DNA from: Leucobacter ruminantium
GTDB lineage: Bacteria; Actinomycetota; Actinomycetes; Actinomycetales; Microbacteriaceae
DNA length: 64,000 nt
NCBI RefSeq assembly: GCF_017565705.1
Contig: NZ_JAGDYL010000001.1
Location: 310,001-374,000, forward strand
Direction: 5' to 3'
The translations under genes and the position numbers were made by a program. The notes under the pieces were generated by a model. It saw nothing but the letters and a program-made list of their open reading frames with translations. It was not told the DNA's origin and did no database searches. Shown here piece by piece: positions 37,703-46,270 of this stretch. Position 1 is the stretch's first letter; each line of letters opens with the position of its first letter.

Positions 37703-38518
37703 ATGTCCGAGCAGCCTCCCGCCCCCTCCGCCGACCTCGCGTTCGCGCTCGAGCTGGCGGATCTCGCGGATTCGATCTCGCTCCCCCGCTTCCGCGCGGC
37801 CGACCTCGCCGTGGCGACGAAACCCGACCGCACCTTCGTCACCGACGCCGACACGGCCGTCGAGCGGGCTCTGCGCGCGCGCATCGAGGCCGAGCGCCCG
37901 GGCGACGGCTTCTTCGGCGAGGAGTCGGGCCGCGCCGAGAGGGGCGACCGCCGCTGGATCATCGATCCGATCGACGGCACCTCCAATTTCCTGCGCGGCG
38001 TGCCCAACTGGGCGACGCTCATCGCGCTCGAGGTCGCGGGCGAGCAGCGGGTCGGCGTCGTGTCGGCCCCGGCGTTCGGCGCCCGCTGGTGGGCGGAGAC
38101 CGGCTCGGGGTCGTGGGCCGTCGACGCGGGTCAGGCGCCCCGCAGGCTCCGTGTCTCCGGCATCTCCGAGCTCGAGCACGCGTCGCTGAGCTTCCAGAGC
38201 ATCGCGCAGTGGCGCGACGCGGGCTATCTCGCCCCGCTGCTGGCGCTCGGCGAGCGCGTGTGGCGCGACCGAGCCTACGGCGACATGTGGTCGTACATGC
38301 TGCTCGCCGAGGGCCTCGTCGACATCGTCGCAGAGTTCGACGTGAAGCCCTACGACCTCGCCGCGCTCGTGCCGATCGTGCGCGAGGCCGGCGGCCGCTT
38401 CACCGATATCGAGGGATCCGAGAGCGCTTGGAACGGCAGCTCGCTCGCCACGAACGGCGCCCTGCACGAGGCGGTCGTCGCGGTCGTGGAGGCGGCTCGC
38501 GAGGAGGAGGCGCGATGA
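37703..38518 (+). CDS. hisN: Histidinol-phosphatase (inositol-monophosphatase fold)
   Basis: This 271-residue Mg-dependent phosphatase of the IMPase superfamily matches the HisN-type used for histidine synthesis in Actinobacteria. The metal sites are FFGEESG (Glu), WIIDPIDGTSNFLRGVPNW (Asp/Asp) and the C-terminal AEFDVKPYDLAALVPIV. TFVTDADTAVE near residue 45 is also conserved. The start MSEQPPA is chosen because TTGGAG precedes it. The stop codon overlaps the next ATG (ATGA). Assignment as HisN over a generic inositol phosphatase is by family resemblance only. Confidence 0.88.
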   Translation: MSEQPPAPSADLAFALELADLADSISLPRFRAADLAVATKPDRTFVTDADTAVERALRARIEAERPGDGFFGEESGRAERGDRRWIIDPIDGTSNFLRGVPNWATLIALEVAGEQRVGVVSAPAFGARWWAETGSGSWAVDAGQAPRRLRVSGISELEHASLSFQSIAQWRDAGYLAPLLALGERVWRDRAYGDMWSYMLLAEGLVDIVAEFDVKPYDLAALVPIVREAGGRFTDIEGSESAWNGSSLATNGALHEAVVAVVEAAREEEAR

Positions 38519-38919
38519 GCGCGTCGTCGGTCTCCGTGGCTCCCAGGGGCGCTCGGGTGCGCACCGCGGTGCTCGCGCTGCTCGGCGACGCGGCGCTCGT
38601 GCTGCTCTTCGCCGGCCTCGGCCGCAGCAGCCACGCGCGCGACGCGACGGTGCTCGGGCTGCTCGAGACGGCGTGGCCGTTCCTCGCCGGCCTCGCGATC
38701 ACCTGGATCTCCGCGCGCATCTCCCGTCGCCCGCTCGCGATCGTGAAGTCGGGCATCCCGGTGTGGCTCGGCTCCGTCGCGATCGGCATGATCCTCCGGG
38801 CGCTCGCGGGGCAGGGTACGGCGCTCGCATTCGTCATCGTGGCGACGGTGACGCTGGGGGTCTTCCTGCTCGGATGGCGGGCGCTCGTCGCGCTCTTCGG
38901 CCGCCTGCGCCGCAGCTGA
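38515..38919 (+). CDS. DUF3054-family membrane protein
   Basis: This 134-residue protein with four predicted helices (about 18-37, 48-65, 78-100, 103-126) contains the DUF3054-like segments LLGDAALVLLFAGLGRSSH and TAWPFLAGLAITW. The family is widespread in Actinobacteria and has no known function. Its ATG overlaps the hisN stop codon, so it is translationally coupled. The C-terminus is basic (RLRRS). Confidence 0.85.
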   Translation: MSASSVSVAPRGARVRTAVLALLGDAALVLLFAGLGRSSHARDATVLGLLETAWPFLAGLAITWISARISRRPLAIVKSGIPVWLGSVAIGMILRALAGQGTALAFVIVATVTLGVFLLGWRALVALFGRLRRS

Positions 38920-38941
38920 TCGGTCGCCTGCGCCGAGCGCG

Positions 38942-39721
38942 TCAGTGCCCCGGAACCTCCGCGCCGCGACCGTCCTCGCGATCCCTCACGTATCTGAGCA
39001 GGAGCTCGTCCGAGGCCCGTAGCACGGCAGCAAGTCGCATGCGCTGGGGCGCCGCCTCGGGACCCGTTGCGATGCGGCGCGCGTCGCCCGACTCGAGCGA
39101 CGGCGCCACGGTGAGGCAGAGCTCGTCGACGACGTCCGCCGCGATGAACGATCCGAAGAGGCTCGGGCCTCCCTCGCTGTGCACGTGCGTGTGCCCGCGG
39201 GCCGCGAGGTCGTCGAGCACGCGAGCCGGCTCGACGTCGCGCTCGCCCGCATCGACGACATCGGCGACGGCGGCGAGCGCGGCCCGGCGCTCGGCGGGGG
39301 CCGCCGCGACGGTGTAGACGACGGGGCGCACCGGCGCGTCGGAGAACACGTCGGACTCCGGGTCGAGGTCGAGGCTGCGGGTGACTATCGCGAAGGCGGG
39401 CTGGGATGCCAGGCCGTGTGCGGCGCGCCAGGCCGCCGCTTCCTCGTCGAGGCGCATGGCGTCGTACCCCTCGATGCGCACGGTTCCCGCGGCTACCAGC
39501 ACCGCGTGGGCGTGACGGCGCAGCAACTCGAAGACCCTGCGGTCGGCCGCGTCGCCGAGACCGCCCGACTTCCCCTCGCGCGTGGCGGCGCCGTCGATGC
39601 TCGTCACGAAGTTCATGCGGAGCCAGCGGCGCTCGGTCGGAACCGCGTAGTGCGCGAGCAGCCGCTCGTCGTCCAGGTCCTGCTCCGGCTCGGGCCAGAG
39701 ACGATCGATGCGCGCGCTCAT
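38942..39721 (-). CDS. RibD C-terminal domain (pyrimidine/dihydrofolate reductase-fold) reductase
   Basis: This 259-residue NADPH-dependent reductase of the RibD_C superfamily shows RRWLRMNFVTSIDGAA at about 31-46, a glycine-rich VLVAAGTVRIEGY turn, and SEGGPSLFGSFIAADVVDELCLTVAP, the family signature. It lacks the deaminase half of RibD. It is the last of four overlapping genes (folE, FAD reductase, folP, this gene). In that setting it may reduce a pterin or folate, a DHFR-like role that is inference. The start overlaps the folP stop (ATGA). Confidence 0.88.
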   Translation of the reverse strand: MSARIDRLWPEPEQDLDDERLLAHYAVPTERRWLRMNFVTSIDGAATREGKSGGLGDAADRRVFELLRRHAHAVLVAAGTVRIEGYDAMRLDEEAAAWRAAHGLASQPAFAIVTRSLDLDPESDVFSDAPVRPVVYTVAAAPAERRAALAAVADVVDAGERDVEPARVLDDLAARGHTHVHSEGGPSLFGSFIAADVVDELCLTVAPSLESGDARRIATGPEAAPQRMRLAAVLRASDELLLRYVRDREDGRGAEVPGH

Positions 39722-40593
39722 ACGTTCCTCGTGGGGTGCATGTTGTGCTCCATCCGGGTCGGGGTGCGCAGTCCGAGCACCGCCTCGGTCATCCGTGCTG
39801 CGTCGACCGCGGCGGCCACGTCGTGCATGCGTACGATTCGCGCACCGCGCTCGATGCAACTGGTCATCGCGGCAAGGGATCCCGCGAGGCGCCGCCCCTG
39901 CTCGCGGTCCGTCGACTCGCCGATGAAGTCCTTGTTCGAAACGGCGACGAGGAGCGGCAGCCCGATCGCGGCGATCTCGCCGAGACGGCGCGTGAGTTCG
40001 AGCGAGTGCATCGTGTTCTTGTCGAGGTCGTGCCCAGGGTCGATGATGATGCGTTCGCGGTCGACTCCGGCGGAGACAGCGCGCTCGATCCGGTCCTCGA
40101 GGAATCGGCGCACCTCGTCGACGACGTCGTCGAAGCGCGCGGGCGGCTTCTCCTCCCGCGGCGGGCCGACGCTGTGCGTGATGACGACGTGCGCTCCGGA
40201 CCCGGCGACCACCTCGGCCATCTCGGGATCCCCGAGACCGCTGGTGTCGTTGATGACGGCCGCGCCGGCCGTCACCGCTGCCGCCGCGACGGCGGCCCTG
40301 TTCGTGTCGACCGAAACGACGACATCGCTGACCTCGGCGATCGCCGCGATCACCGGAACGACGCGGTCGATCTCCTCTGCGGTGGAGACGGCGGGTCCGC
40401 GCCCGAACGGCACTCCGCCGATGTCGACCCAGTCTGCGCCCAGACTCGCGGCCCCGACCGCCGCCTCCACCGCACGGTCGAGGGCGAAGGTGCGGCCCCG
40501 GTCGTAGAACGAATCCGGCGTCCGATTCACCACGGCCATCACGGCGACCCGGCGTGCGAAGTCGAACTCCCGCTCGCCGATGCGCCGGATCAC
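39718..40593 (-). CDS. folP: Dihydropteroate synthase
   Basis: This 291-residue TIM-barrel enzyme joins p-aminobenzoate to the pterin pyrophosphate. The conserved loops are present: MAVVNRTPDSFYDRG (loop 1), ADWVDIGGVPFG, AVINDTSG, and IIIDPGHDLDKNTMHS (pterin site), ending with ARIVRMHDVAAAVDAARM. The loop-1 Arg replaces the more common Val/Leu and IGGVPFGRG replaces the usual xGGESTRPG, so it is a divergent member. It starts at GTG overlapping the upstream TGA (GTGA). No folK or folB lies beside it. Confidence 0.88.
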   Translation of the reverse strand: MIRRIGEREFDFARRVAVMAVVNRTPDSFYDRGRTFALDRAVEAAVGAASLGADWVDIGGVPFGRGPAVSTAEEIDRVVPVIAAIAEVSDVVVSVDTNRAAVAAAAVTAGAAVINDTSGLGDPEMAEVVAGSGAHVVITHSVGPPREEKPPARFDDVVDEVRRFLEDRIERAVSAGVDRERIIIDPGHDLDKNTMHSLELTRRLGEIAAIGLPLLVAVSNKDFIGESTDREQGRRLAGSLAAMTSCIERGARIVRMHDVAAAVDAARMTEAVLGLRTPTRMEHNMHPTRNV

Positions 40594-41810
40594 GCGATCT
40601 CCCTCAGGTCGACGCCCGCATCCGCGAGCCGAGCCCGGTCGACCGCGACGCGATCCCTGATGAGCCGCTGCACCTGGTCGTTGACCTCCCACACGTTGAC
40701 ATTCATCCCGGCGACCACGCGCCCGTCTGCAACCCAGAACGCGACGAACTCGCGCGCCTCCAGGTCTCCCCTGATCACGAGTTCCGCCTCATCGGCCGAC
40801 GAGGCGTACCCGGAGTACTCCATGCCGAGGTCGTACTGATCGGTGTAGAAGTAGGGGATGTCGTCGAGCACCGCGTCGCCCCCGAGCATGTTCGCGCCCG
40901 CGACCTTACCGCCCGCGATCGCGTTGGCCCAGTGCTCGCTGCGCAGGCGCGCGCCGAGCACCGGGTGGAACGCGTTCGCGACGTCGCCGGCGGCGTAGAT
41001 CGCAGGAGCCGACGTCCGCAGGTGCTCGTCGACGAGCACTCCCCCGTCGATCTCCAGTCCGGCGGTCTCCGCCAGCGAGGTGTCGGGCACGGCGCCGATC
41101 CCCACGATCACGACGTCAGCGGGAACGGAGCGGCGGTCGGTGATCACGCCTGATGCCGCGCCCGACTCGTCCGTATCGATCCCCGTCACGGCCTCGCCCA
41201 GCAGGAACTCGACTCCGTGCTGCTCGTGCAGTCCCCGGAACATCGAGCCCATCTCCGGGCCCACCGCCTTCACGAGCGGGATCGGATCGGGCGACACCAC
41301 GGTGACCTCGTTGTCGTAGCCGCGGGCCGCCGCGGCCAGCTCGAGGCCGATCCAGCCCGCACCGACGAGCACCACGCGCCTGCCGCCCGCGGAGAGCGCC
41401 GCGCGCAACCGGTCCGCATCGTCGAGCGTGCGGAGCACATGGAGACCGTGAGCATCGCCCCCGGGAACCGCGAGCCGTCGCGGCTGCGCGCCCGTCGCGA
41501 GCAGCAGGCGGTCGAAGGGCAGCACCGCCCCGTCCGCGAGCTCGACGGAGCCTTCGGCGATGCGCACGGCCGGGTTGCCGACGTGCAGGGCGATGTCATG
41601 CTGTGCTTCCCAACCATCGGGGTGAGCGTACACGGCGTCGAGCCCCTCCTTCCCCGCGAGGTAGCCTTTGGAAAGCGGCGGACGCTGATAGGGACGGTGC
41701 TGCTCCGCCGTGACCAGGTCGATGCTTCCGCTGTGGCGGCGGGCGCGCAGCTCCTCGGCCGCGGTCGCGGCGGCGAGGCCCCCTCCGACGATCACGATTC
41801 GGGTGGACAT
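40590..41810 (-). CDS. FAD/NAD(P)-dependent ferredoxin-reductase-like oxidoreductase
   Basis: This 406-residue pyridine-nucleotide oxidoreductase of the BphA4/rubredoxin reductase type has an N-terminal FAD motif IVIVGGGLAAATAAEELR, PYQRPPLSK (FAD loop), a central NAD(P) motif VVLVGAGWIGLELAA at about 149-163, the C-terminal FAD site PAIYAAGDVA, and a dimer/reductase domain. No ferredoxin or oxygenase gene lies alongside. It sits between folE and folP with overlaps on both sides, so it probably serves a pterin-linked redox step (inference). Confidence 0.9.
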   Translation of the reverse strand: MSTRIVIVGGGLAAATAAEELRARRHSGSIDLVTAEQHRPYQRPPLSKGYLAGKEGLDAVYAHPDGWEAQHDIALHVGNPAVRIAEGSVELADGAVLPFDRLLLATGAQPRRLAVPGGDAHGLHVLRTLDDADRLRAALSAGGRRVVLVGAGWIGLELAAAARGYDNEVTVVSPDPIPLVKAVGPEMGSMFRGLHEQHGVEFLLGEAVTGIDTDESGAASGVITDRRSVPADVVIVGIGAVPDTSLAETAGLEIDGGVLVDEHLRTSAPAIYAAGDVANAFHPVLGARLRSEHWANAIAGGKVAGANMLGGDAVLDDIPYFYTDQYDLGMEYSGYASSADEAELVIRGDLEAREFVAFWVADGRVVAGMNVNVWEVNDQVQRLIRDRVAVDRARLADAGVDLREIA

Positions 41811-42397
41811 GGTGCCTCTCCTCTCCTCGGCGGATCGGTCTCCAGGCTCGTCAGCTCTCCCCGGAACGCGCTCGTCCTGAGCGTGGTGGAGCGGTCCCCG
41901 ATGCCGCGGAACGACATGCAGAAGTGCTCGGCGCGAACGACGACGCCGACGCCGCGTGCCGGCAGCCGATCGGCGAGCCAGTCGGCGATCTCCTCGGTCA
42001 TGCGCTCTTGGAGCTGCAGTCCGCCCGAGAAGTGGTCGACGACCCGCACGGGCAGCGAGACCCCGACGATCCGTCCGTCGGGCAGGTATCCGATGTCGAC
42101 CGTGCCCCTGAACGGCAGCAGGTGGTGCTCGCAGAGCGACTGGAACGGAATGCCCTCGATCGCGATGAGCTCGCGCGATCCCTCGTTCTCCAGGAAGGCG
42201 ACTTCCGGGAGTTCGGGGCGCCGCAGGGCCTGACTCAGCGCGTTCGCGACGCGCGCGGGCGTGCCGCGCAATCGCTCCTCGTCGGGGTCCTGTCCGAGCG
42301 CGCGCAGCAGTTCGGCGACGGAGCGCTCGGCGCGTTCGAGACTCGCATGTGCGGGCGCGAGATCCGGTCGAGCGAGTGAGGAGCGCATTGCGGCCAC
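41792..42397 (-). CDS. folE: GTP cyclohydrolase I
   Basis: This 201-residue zinc enzyme forms dihydroneopterin triphosphate from GTP. Zn ligands are Cys89 in CEHHLLPFRG (with the His pair) and Cys160 in AEHFCMSFRG. GTPARVANAL and VDHFSGGLQLQERM are family segments. The start is taken as the GTG with AAAGG 5 nt upstream and about 20 nt after a predicted promoter; an ATG three codons later is the alternative. It is first in the folE/FAD-reductase/folP/RibD_C unit, and its 3' end overlaps the next gene by 19 bp. Confidence 0.93.
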   Translation of the reverse strand: MAAMRSSLARPDLAPAHASLERAERSVAELLRALGQDPDEERLRGTPARVANALSQALRRPELPEVAFLENEGSRELIAIEGIPFQSLCEHHLLPFRGTVDIGYLPDGRIVGVSLPVRVVDHFSGGLQLQERMTEEIADWLADRLPARGVGVVVRAEHFCMSFRGIGDRSTTLRTSAFRGELTSLETDPPRRGEAPCPPES

Positions 42398-42428
42398 ATC
42401 AGCCTTTCTGCATCGGGTGATGTGCCTC

Positions 42429-42458
42429 ACCCTAGCCTCGCGCCATCTCTAACGTCAA
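42429..42458 (-). promoter_or_regulatory. Promoter of the folE operon
   Basis: On the minus strand TTGACG (42458-42453) is followed after 18 bp by TAGGGT (42434-42429). The implied start of transcription leaves a leader of about 25 nt before the folE GTG, which supports the shorter folE start. Confidence 0.5.
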
Positions 42459-42478
42459 GATTCACCAATGATAGAAAA

Positions 42479-42514
42479 GGGGTCTTCCTCACGAATATCC
42501 GTGAGGAAGACCCC
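42479..42514 (-). terminator. Strong intrinsic terminator of gap (distal)
   Basis: Perfect 15-bp arms GGGGTCTTCCTCACG / CGTGAGGAAGACCCC close on a 6-nt loop. On the minus strand the stem is followed by TTTTCTAT. Confidence 0.9.
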
Positions 42515-42538
42515 TCCCCGAGAACGCGCAGAGAACGC

Positions 42539-42568
42539 GCAGAGGCCGCCCGAATGGACGGCCTCTGC
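42539..42568 (-). terminator. Proximal hairpin after gap
   Basis: GCAGAGGCCG / CGGCCTCTGC (10 bp) lies 36 bp past the gap stop codon, before the main terminator. A short AGAACGCGC tandem duplication separates the two hairpins. Confidence 0.75.
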
Positions 42569-42603
42569 GGGAGCGGCGGAGCGTGGCTCGCCGAGCGGGT
42601 GCC

Positions 42604-43605
42604 TCAGGCGGAGAGCTTCTCCAGCATCTGCGCGGCGCGGTTCGAGAAGCCCCACTCGTTGTCGTACCAGGAGACGACCTTCACATAGCGGCCGCCCGCC
42701 TGCGTGAGAGCGGAATCGAAGATCGACGAGTAGGGGTTGCCGACGATGTCGGACGAGACGAGCGGATCCTCCGAGTACTGGAGCACGCCGACGAGCGAGC
42801 CCTCCTCCGAGGCCTTCCGGTAGGCGTCGAGCACCTCGTCGAGCGTCACGTCGCGCGAGACGGTCGCGTTGAGCTCGACGATCGAGCCGACAGGCACGGG
42901 CACGCGGATCGAGGTGCCCTCGAGCTTGCCGTCGAGCTGCGGCAGCACGAGGCCGATCGCCTTGGCGGCGCCGGTCGTGGTGGGCACGATGTTGAGCGCG
43001 GCGGCGCGAGCGCGGCGGGGGTCGCTGTGCGGGCCGTCGATCAGGTTCTGATCCTGGGTGTAGGCGTGCACGGTGGTCATGAAGCCGTGCTCCACGCCCG
43101 CGAGCTTGTCGAGCACGTCGGCGAGCGGGGCGAAGGCGTTCGTGGTGCACGAGGCGTTCGAAACGATGAAGTGCTGCTCGGGATCGTAGAGATCGTCGTT
43201 GACGCCGTAGACGACGGTGAGGTCGGCGCCCGTCGCGGGGGCGCTGATGAGCACGCGGGTGGCACCGGCGTTGATGTGCTTGCGAGCGGCCTCGGCCTTG
43301 GTGAAGTGACCGGTCGACTCGAGCACCACGTCGACGCCGAGCTCGCCCCAGGGCAGCGCCTCGGGATCGCGCTCCGCGAAGACCTTGATGCGGCGGTCGT
43401 CGACGCGGATCTCGCCGTCTGCGAAGGAGATGTCGTGGCCGAGGCGGCCGTAGACGCTGTCCCACTCGAGCAGGTGCGCCAGCGTGGCACCGTCGGTGAG
43501 GTCGTTGACGGCGACGACCTCGAGGTCGCTCTCCTGGGAGAGCAGAGCGCGGAGCACGCCGCGCCCGATGCGTCCGAAGCCGTTGATTGCTACGCGACCG
43601 GTCAT
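42604..43605 (-). CDS. gap: Glyceraldehyde-3-phosphate dehydrogenase, type I
   Basis: This 333-residue glycolytic enzyme has the NAD motif INGFGRIGRGVLRA at residues 7-20, the catalytic Cys153 in SNASCTTN (149-156), and C-terminal DNEWGFSNRAAQML. A full-length typical GapA, it is not in a gap-pgk-tpi operon. It stands alone between two terminators and an opposing-start regulator gene upstream. A 17-bp palindrome lies in its upstream region. Confidence 0.96.
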   Translation of the reverse strand: MTGRVAINGFGRIGRGVLRALLSQESDLEVVAVNDLTDGATLAHLLEWDSVYGRLGHDISFADGEIRVDDRRIKVFAERDPEALPWGELGVDVVLESTGHFTKAEAARKHINAGATRVLISAPATGADLTVVYGVNDDLYDPEQHFIVSNASCTTNAFAPLADVLDKLAGVEHGFMTTVHAYTQDQNLIDGPHSDPRRARAAALNIVPTTTGAAKAIGLVLPQLDGKLEGTSIRVPVPVGSIVELNATVSRDVTLDEVLDAYRKASEEGSLVGVLQYSEDPLVSSDIVGNPYSSIFDSALTQAGGRYVKVVSWYDNEWGFSNRAAQMLEKLSA

Positions 43606-43694
43606 GAATTCACGTTCCTTTCAGATGCACGTTCACACTGTCTGGAAACAAGCCTGTCGCACTCGCGCAACAGAGTCCAGTGGCTGCAATGCCA

Positions 43695-43711
43695 TAGATC
43701 GAAACGATCTA
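43695..43711. promoter_or_regulatory. 17-bp palindrome between gap and the GlxA-like regulator gene
   Basis: TAGATCG-AAA-CGATCTA is a perfect inverted repeat 90 bp upstream of the gap start and 23 bp past the regulator stop codon. It may be an operator for gap or a weak terminator of the regulator gene; no T run follows in either direction. Confidence 0.45.
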
Positions 43712-43733
43712 GCCAAGCTTATTCGGGCCGCAT

Positions 43734-44672
43734 TCACCCGTCCGAGAAGGTGCGACGGTACTCGGTCGGCGTGGTGCCCAGCACACGCCGGAAATAGCGG
43801 CGCAGATTGGTCGCCGTGCCGAGGCCGACGGTCGCCGAGATCTCCTCGACGCCCAGGTCGGTCTCCTCGAGCAGCTCCCTCGCCCGGTCGAGGCGCGAAC
43901 GCATGATCCACTGCATCGGCGTATACCCCGTCTCATCGCGGAACCGCCGCGAGAAGGTGCGCGAGGAGACCCGGGCGTGCGCCGCGAGCTGCTCGATCGT
44001 GATCGGCTCGCCGAGATGCTGCAGCGCCCAATCGCGCGTGCGGGTGAAGCGCTCGCCGTGCGACTCGGGTACGCTCTGCGGCACGTACTGCGCCTGCCCG
44101 CCGCTCCGGTAGGGGGCGGCCACGAGCCTGCGGGCCGCGTGGTTCGCGACCGCCATCCCCGCCTCCTTGCGGAGGATGTGCAGGCACAGGTCGATCCCCG
44201 AGGCAGCGCCCGCGGAGGTCAGCACGGATCCCTCGTCCACGAACAGCACGCGCTCGTCCACCTGCACGCGCGGGAATCGGTCGGCCAGGATCCGCGAGTA
44301 GTGCCAGTGCGTCGTCGCGCGGCGGCCGTCGAGCAGCCCGGCCGCGGCGAGCGCGAACGCGCCCGTAGAGATGGCCGCGATGCGGGCTCCGCGCGAGTGC
44401 GCCTGCCGCAGCGCCCGAGCCAGCTCCTCGGGCGGGGACTCGCTGTCGGGGCGGCGGTAGCCGGGCACGAAGATCAGGTCGGCGAGCTCCAGCGCTTCGA
44501 GCCCGTGCTCGACGTGGTACGACAGCCCGTCTCCCCCCGCGATGAGGCCGGGGCGCACGCCGCAGACATCGACCGAGTAGGGCATGCTCGTGCGCGTCGT
44601 GAACACCTGGGCGGGAATGCCGACGTCGAGGGGCTTCGCCCCCTCCAGCACCACCACAGCAACGCGCCTCAC
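43734..44672 (-). CDS. GlxA-like regulator: DJ-1/PfpI domain + AraC helix-turn-helix
   Basis: This 312-residue protein has an N-terminal DJ-1/PfpI-like domain (about 1-175; VVVLEGAKPLDVGIPAQVF, LIFVPGYRRPD, GARIAAISTGAFALAAAGLLDGR) and a C-terminal AraC DNA-binding domain (about 210-305; ITIEQLAAHARVSSRTFSRRFRDE and the second HTH VEEISATVGLGTATNLRRYFRR). The position that carries the nucleophile-elbow Cys in many relatives reads Ser-Thr-Gly, so the domain is probably a non-catalytic sensor. The target is unknown; chrA is divergent 86 bp away and gap is downstream. Confidence 0.9.
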   Translation of the reverse strand: MRRVAVVVLEGAKPLDVGIPAQVFTTRTSMPYSVDVCGVRPGLIAGGDGLSYHVEHGLEALELADLIFVPGYRRPDSESPPEELARALRQAHSRGARIAAISTGAFALAAAGLLDGRRATTHWHYSRILADRFPRVQVDERVLFVDEGSVLTSAGAASGIDLCLHILRKEAGMAVANHAARRLVAAPYRSGGQAQYVPQSVPESHGERFTRTRDWALQHLGEPITIEQLAAHARVSSRTFSRRFRDETGYTPMQWIMRSRLDRARELLEETDLGVEEISATVGLGTATNLRRYFRRVLGTTPTEYRRTFSDG

Positions 44673-44758
44673 AGTGCTTCAGCCTACCTCCGCATCGACC
44701 GCTCGGCGGCGGAGATGCGCCTTGCGGGCCGGCGGACGCCTCCGTCACGATAAGAGCG

Positions 44759-45997
44759 ATGAGCGCGGCAGAGGAGCGGACGAGGACGGGGCCCGAGGGA
44801 TCGCCTTCGGAGGTGTTCCGCGTCTTCCTGAGACTCGGCCTCACATCGTTCGGCGGCCCCGTCGCGCACCTGGGCTATTTCCGGGAGGAACTGGTCGAGC
44901 GCCGGAGGTGGTTGAGCGAGACGGGGTACGCCGAACTCATCGCACTCTGCCAGTTCCTCCCCGGTCCCGCCTCGAGCCAGGTCGGCTTCGCGCTCGGTCT
45001 CCTCCGGGGCGGCCCGCTGGGAGCCGTCGCCGCATGGGCGGCGTTCACGCTTCCCTCTGCGACGCTGCTCGTGGTGTTCGCGCTCGGCGCGGTATCTCTC
45101 GAGGGTGCCGTCGGGCACGGGATCCTCACGGGCCTCAAGGCGGTCGCCGTCGCCGTCGTCGCCCACGCGGTCTGGGGCATGGCGGGGACGCTGACGCCCG
45201 ACGTGCGGCGAAAGCTCATCGCCCTGCTCGCCGCCGGGCTCGCACTGCTGCTGCCGGGCACGCTCGGACAGCTCGCGGCGATCTCGGTCGGCCTCGCCGC
45301 CGGCACGGTGTGGTGCCGCCACACCGCTGCCGCGCGGGCGGAACCGTTCGGCATCCGCATCTCGCCTCGCATCGGGGCGATCGCGCTCGCCTCGTTCAGC
45401 CTCCTGCTCGTCGCACTCCCCATCGCCGCATGGATCACCCGGAACTCGTGGATCGGCATCGCGGACGCGTTCACGAGAGCAGGAGCCCTCGTCTTCGGCG
45501 GCGGTCACGTCGTGCTCCCGCTGCTGCAGGCCGAACCGGCGATCTCGGGCTCCGTGACCCCCGATCAGTACCTCGCCGGGTACGGAGCGGCACAGGCCGT
45601 GCCGGGACCGCTGTTCACCTTCGCCGCATACCTGGGCTTCGAGATGCATCCGGGGCCCGCAGCTCCGCTAGCGGCGCTCCTCGCGCTCATCGCGATATTC
45701 ACGCCCGGGCTCCTGCTCCTCGTCGGAGTACTCCCATTCTGGGCCCGGCTCCGCGAGAGTCGAGCGATCCGATCGGCGATGGCGGGCGCCGGCGCCGCCG
45801 TGGTCGGGGTCCTCGCCGCCGCGCTCTGCACGCCGATCGGCACGTCGGGCCTCACCGGGCCTGCTCCGCTCGTCATCGCCGCCGGATGCCTGCTCATGCT
45901 CGCGACGCGGAGGACACCCGCCTGGGCGACCGTGATCCTCGGCGCCGCAGCCGGAGCGCTGGCAGGCGCACTCGACCTCGGTCTCTCCTGGATATGA
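44759..45997 (+). CDS. chrA: Chromate transporter ChrA (two-domain long form)
   Basis: This 412-residue membrane protein of the CHR superfamily has two homologous halves. Each begins with the family motif: FGGPVAHLGYF at about 31 and FGGGHVVLPLLQ at about 246. The partner motifs CQFLPGPASSQVG and AQAVPGPLFTFAAYLG follow. It has about 10-12 predicted helices and effluxes chromate. The ATG lies 86 bp from the divergent GlxA-like gene. No ChrB regulator is visible. Confidence 0.93.
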   Translation: MSAAEERTRTGPEGSPSEVFRVFLRLGLTSFGGPVAHLGYFREELVERRRWLSETGYAELIALCQFLPGPASSQVGFALGLLRGGPLGAVAAWAAFTLPSATLLVVFALGAVSLEGAVGHGILTGLKAVAVAVVAHAVWGMAGTLTPDVRRKLIALLAAGLALLLPGTLGQLAAISVGLAAGTVWCRHTAAARAEPFGIRISPRIGAIALASFSLLLVALPIAAWITRNSWIGIADAFTRAGALVFGGGHVVLPLLQAEPAISGSVTPDQYLAGYGAAQAVPGPLFTFAAYLGFEMHPGPAAPLAALLALIAIFTPGLLLLVGVLPFWARLRESRAIRSAMAGAGAAVVGVLAAALCTPIGTSGLTGPAPLVIAAGCLLMLATRRTPAWATVILGAAAGALAGALDLGLSWI

Positions 45998-46156
45998 ACG
46001 CCGCCCATCTCTGAGCACGCCCGAGCACCCCGGAACGCCGGATCGGCTCGATCCCGGATGCCGCGAAACGTCTCTTCGCCCACACCAACGCGGTCAGGCA
46101 GAGGTTCGAACGTGCCGCCGCGCTCCTCGGACCCGCATGGGCGGAGGGCTCTCACC

Positions 46157-46185
46157 TTGGCAGACTGCGACGTCGGTGGTATTCT
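46157..46185 (+). promoter_or_regulatory. Promoter of ssrA
   Basis: TTGGCA (46157-46162) and TATTCT (46180-46185) are separated by 17 bp. The implied transcript has about an 80-nt 5' leader before mature tmRNA, with a GGGCCGGGCGATGCCCGG hairpin. A second TTGACA at 46208 lacks a good -10. Upstream, 45998-46156 shows nothing else. Confidence 0.6.
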
Positions 46186-46270
46186 GGAGGGCCGGGCGAT
46201 GCCCGGTTTGACAATTCCACAGCGTGATGCGAATGCCCCGACAGGGATCCCTCGCGGATTCCATCGATAC

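Noticed and set aside
41860-41885. A further copy of the dispersed repeat inside folE (CTGAGCGTGGTGGAGCGG)
   Set aside because: Similarity is limited to CTGAGCG plus GAGCG; folE protein conservation explains the sequence.
46208-46240. TTGACA at 46208 as the main ssrA promoter
   Set aside because: At 16-18 bp spacing the -10 would be GAATGC-like, poor; TTGGCA-17-TATTCT just upstream is better.
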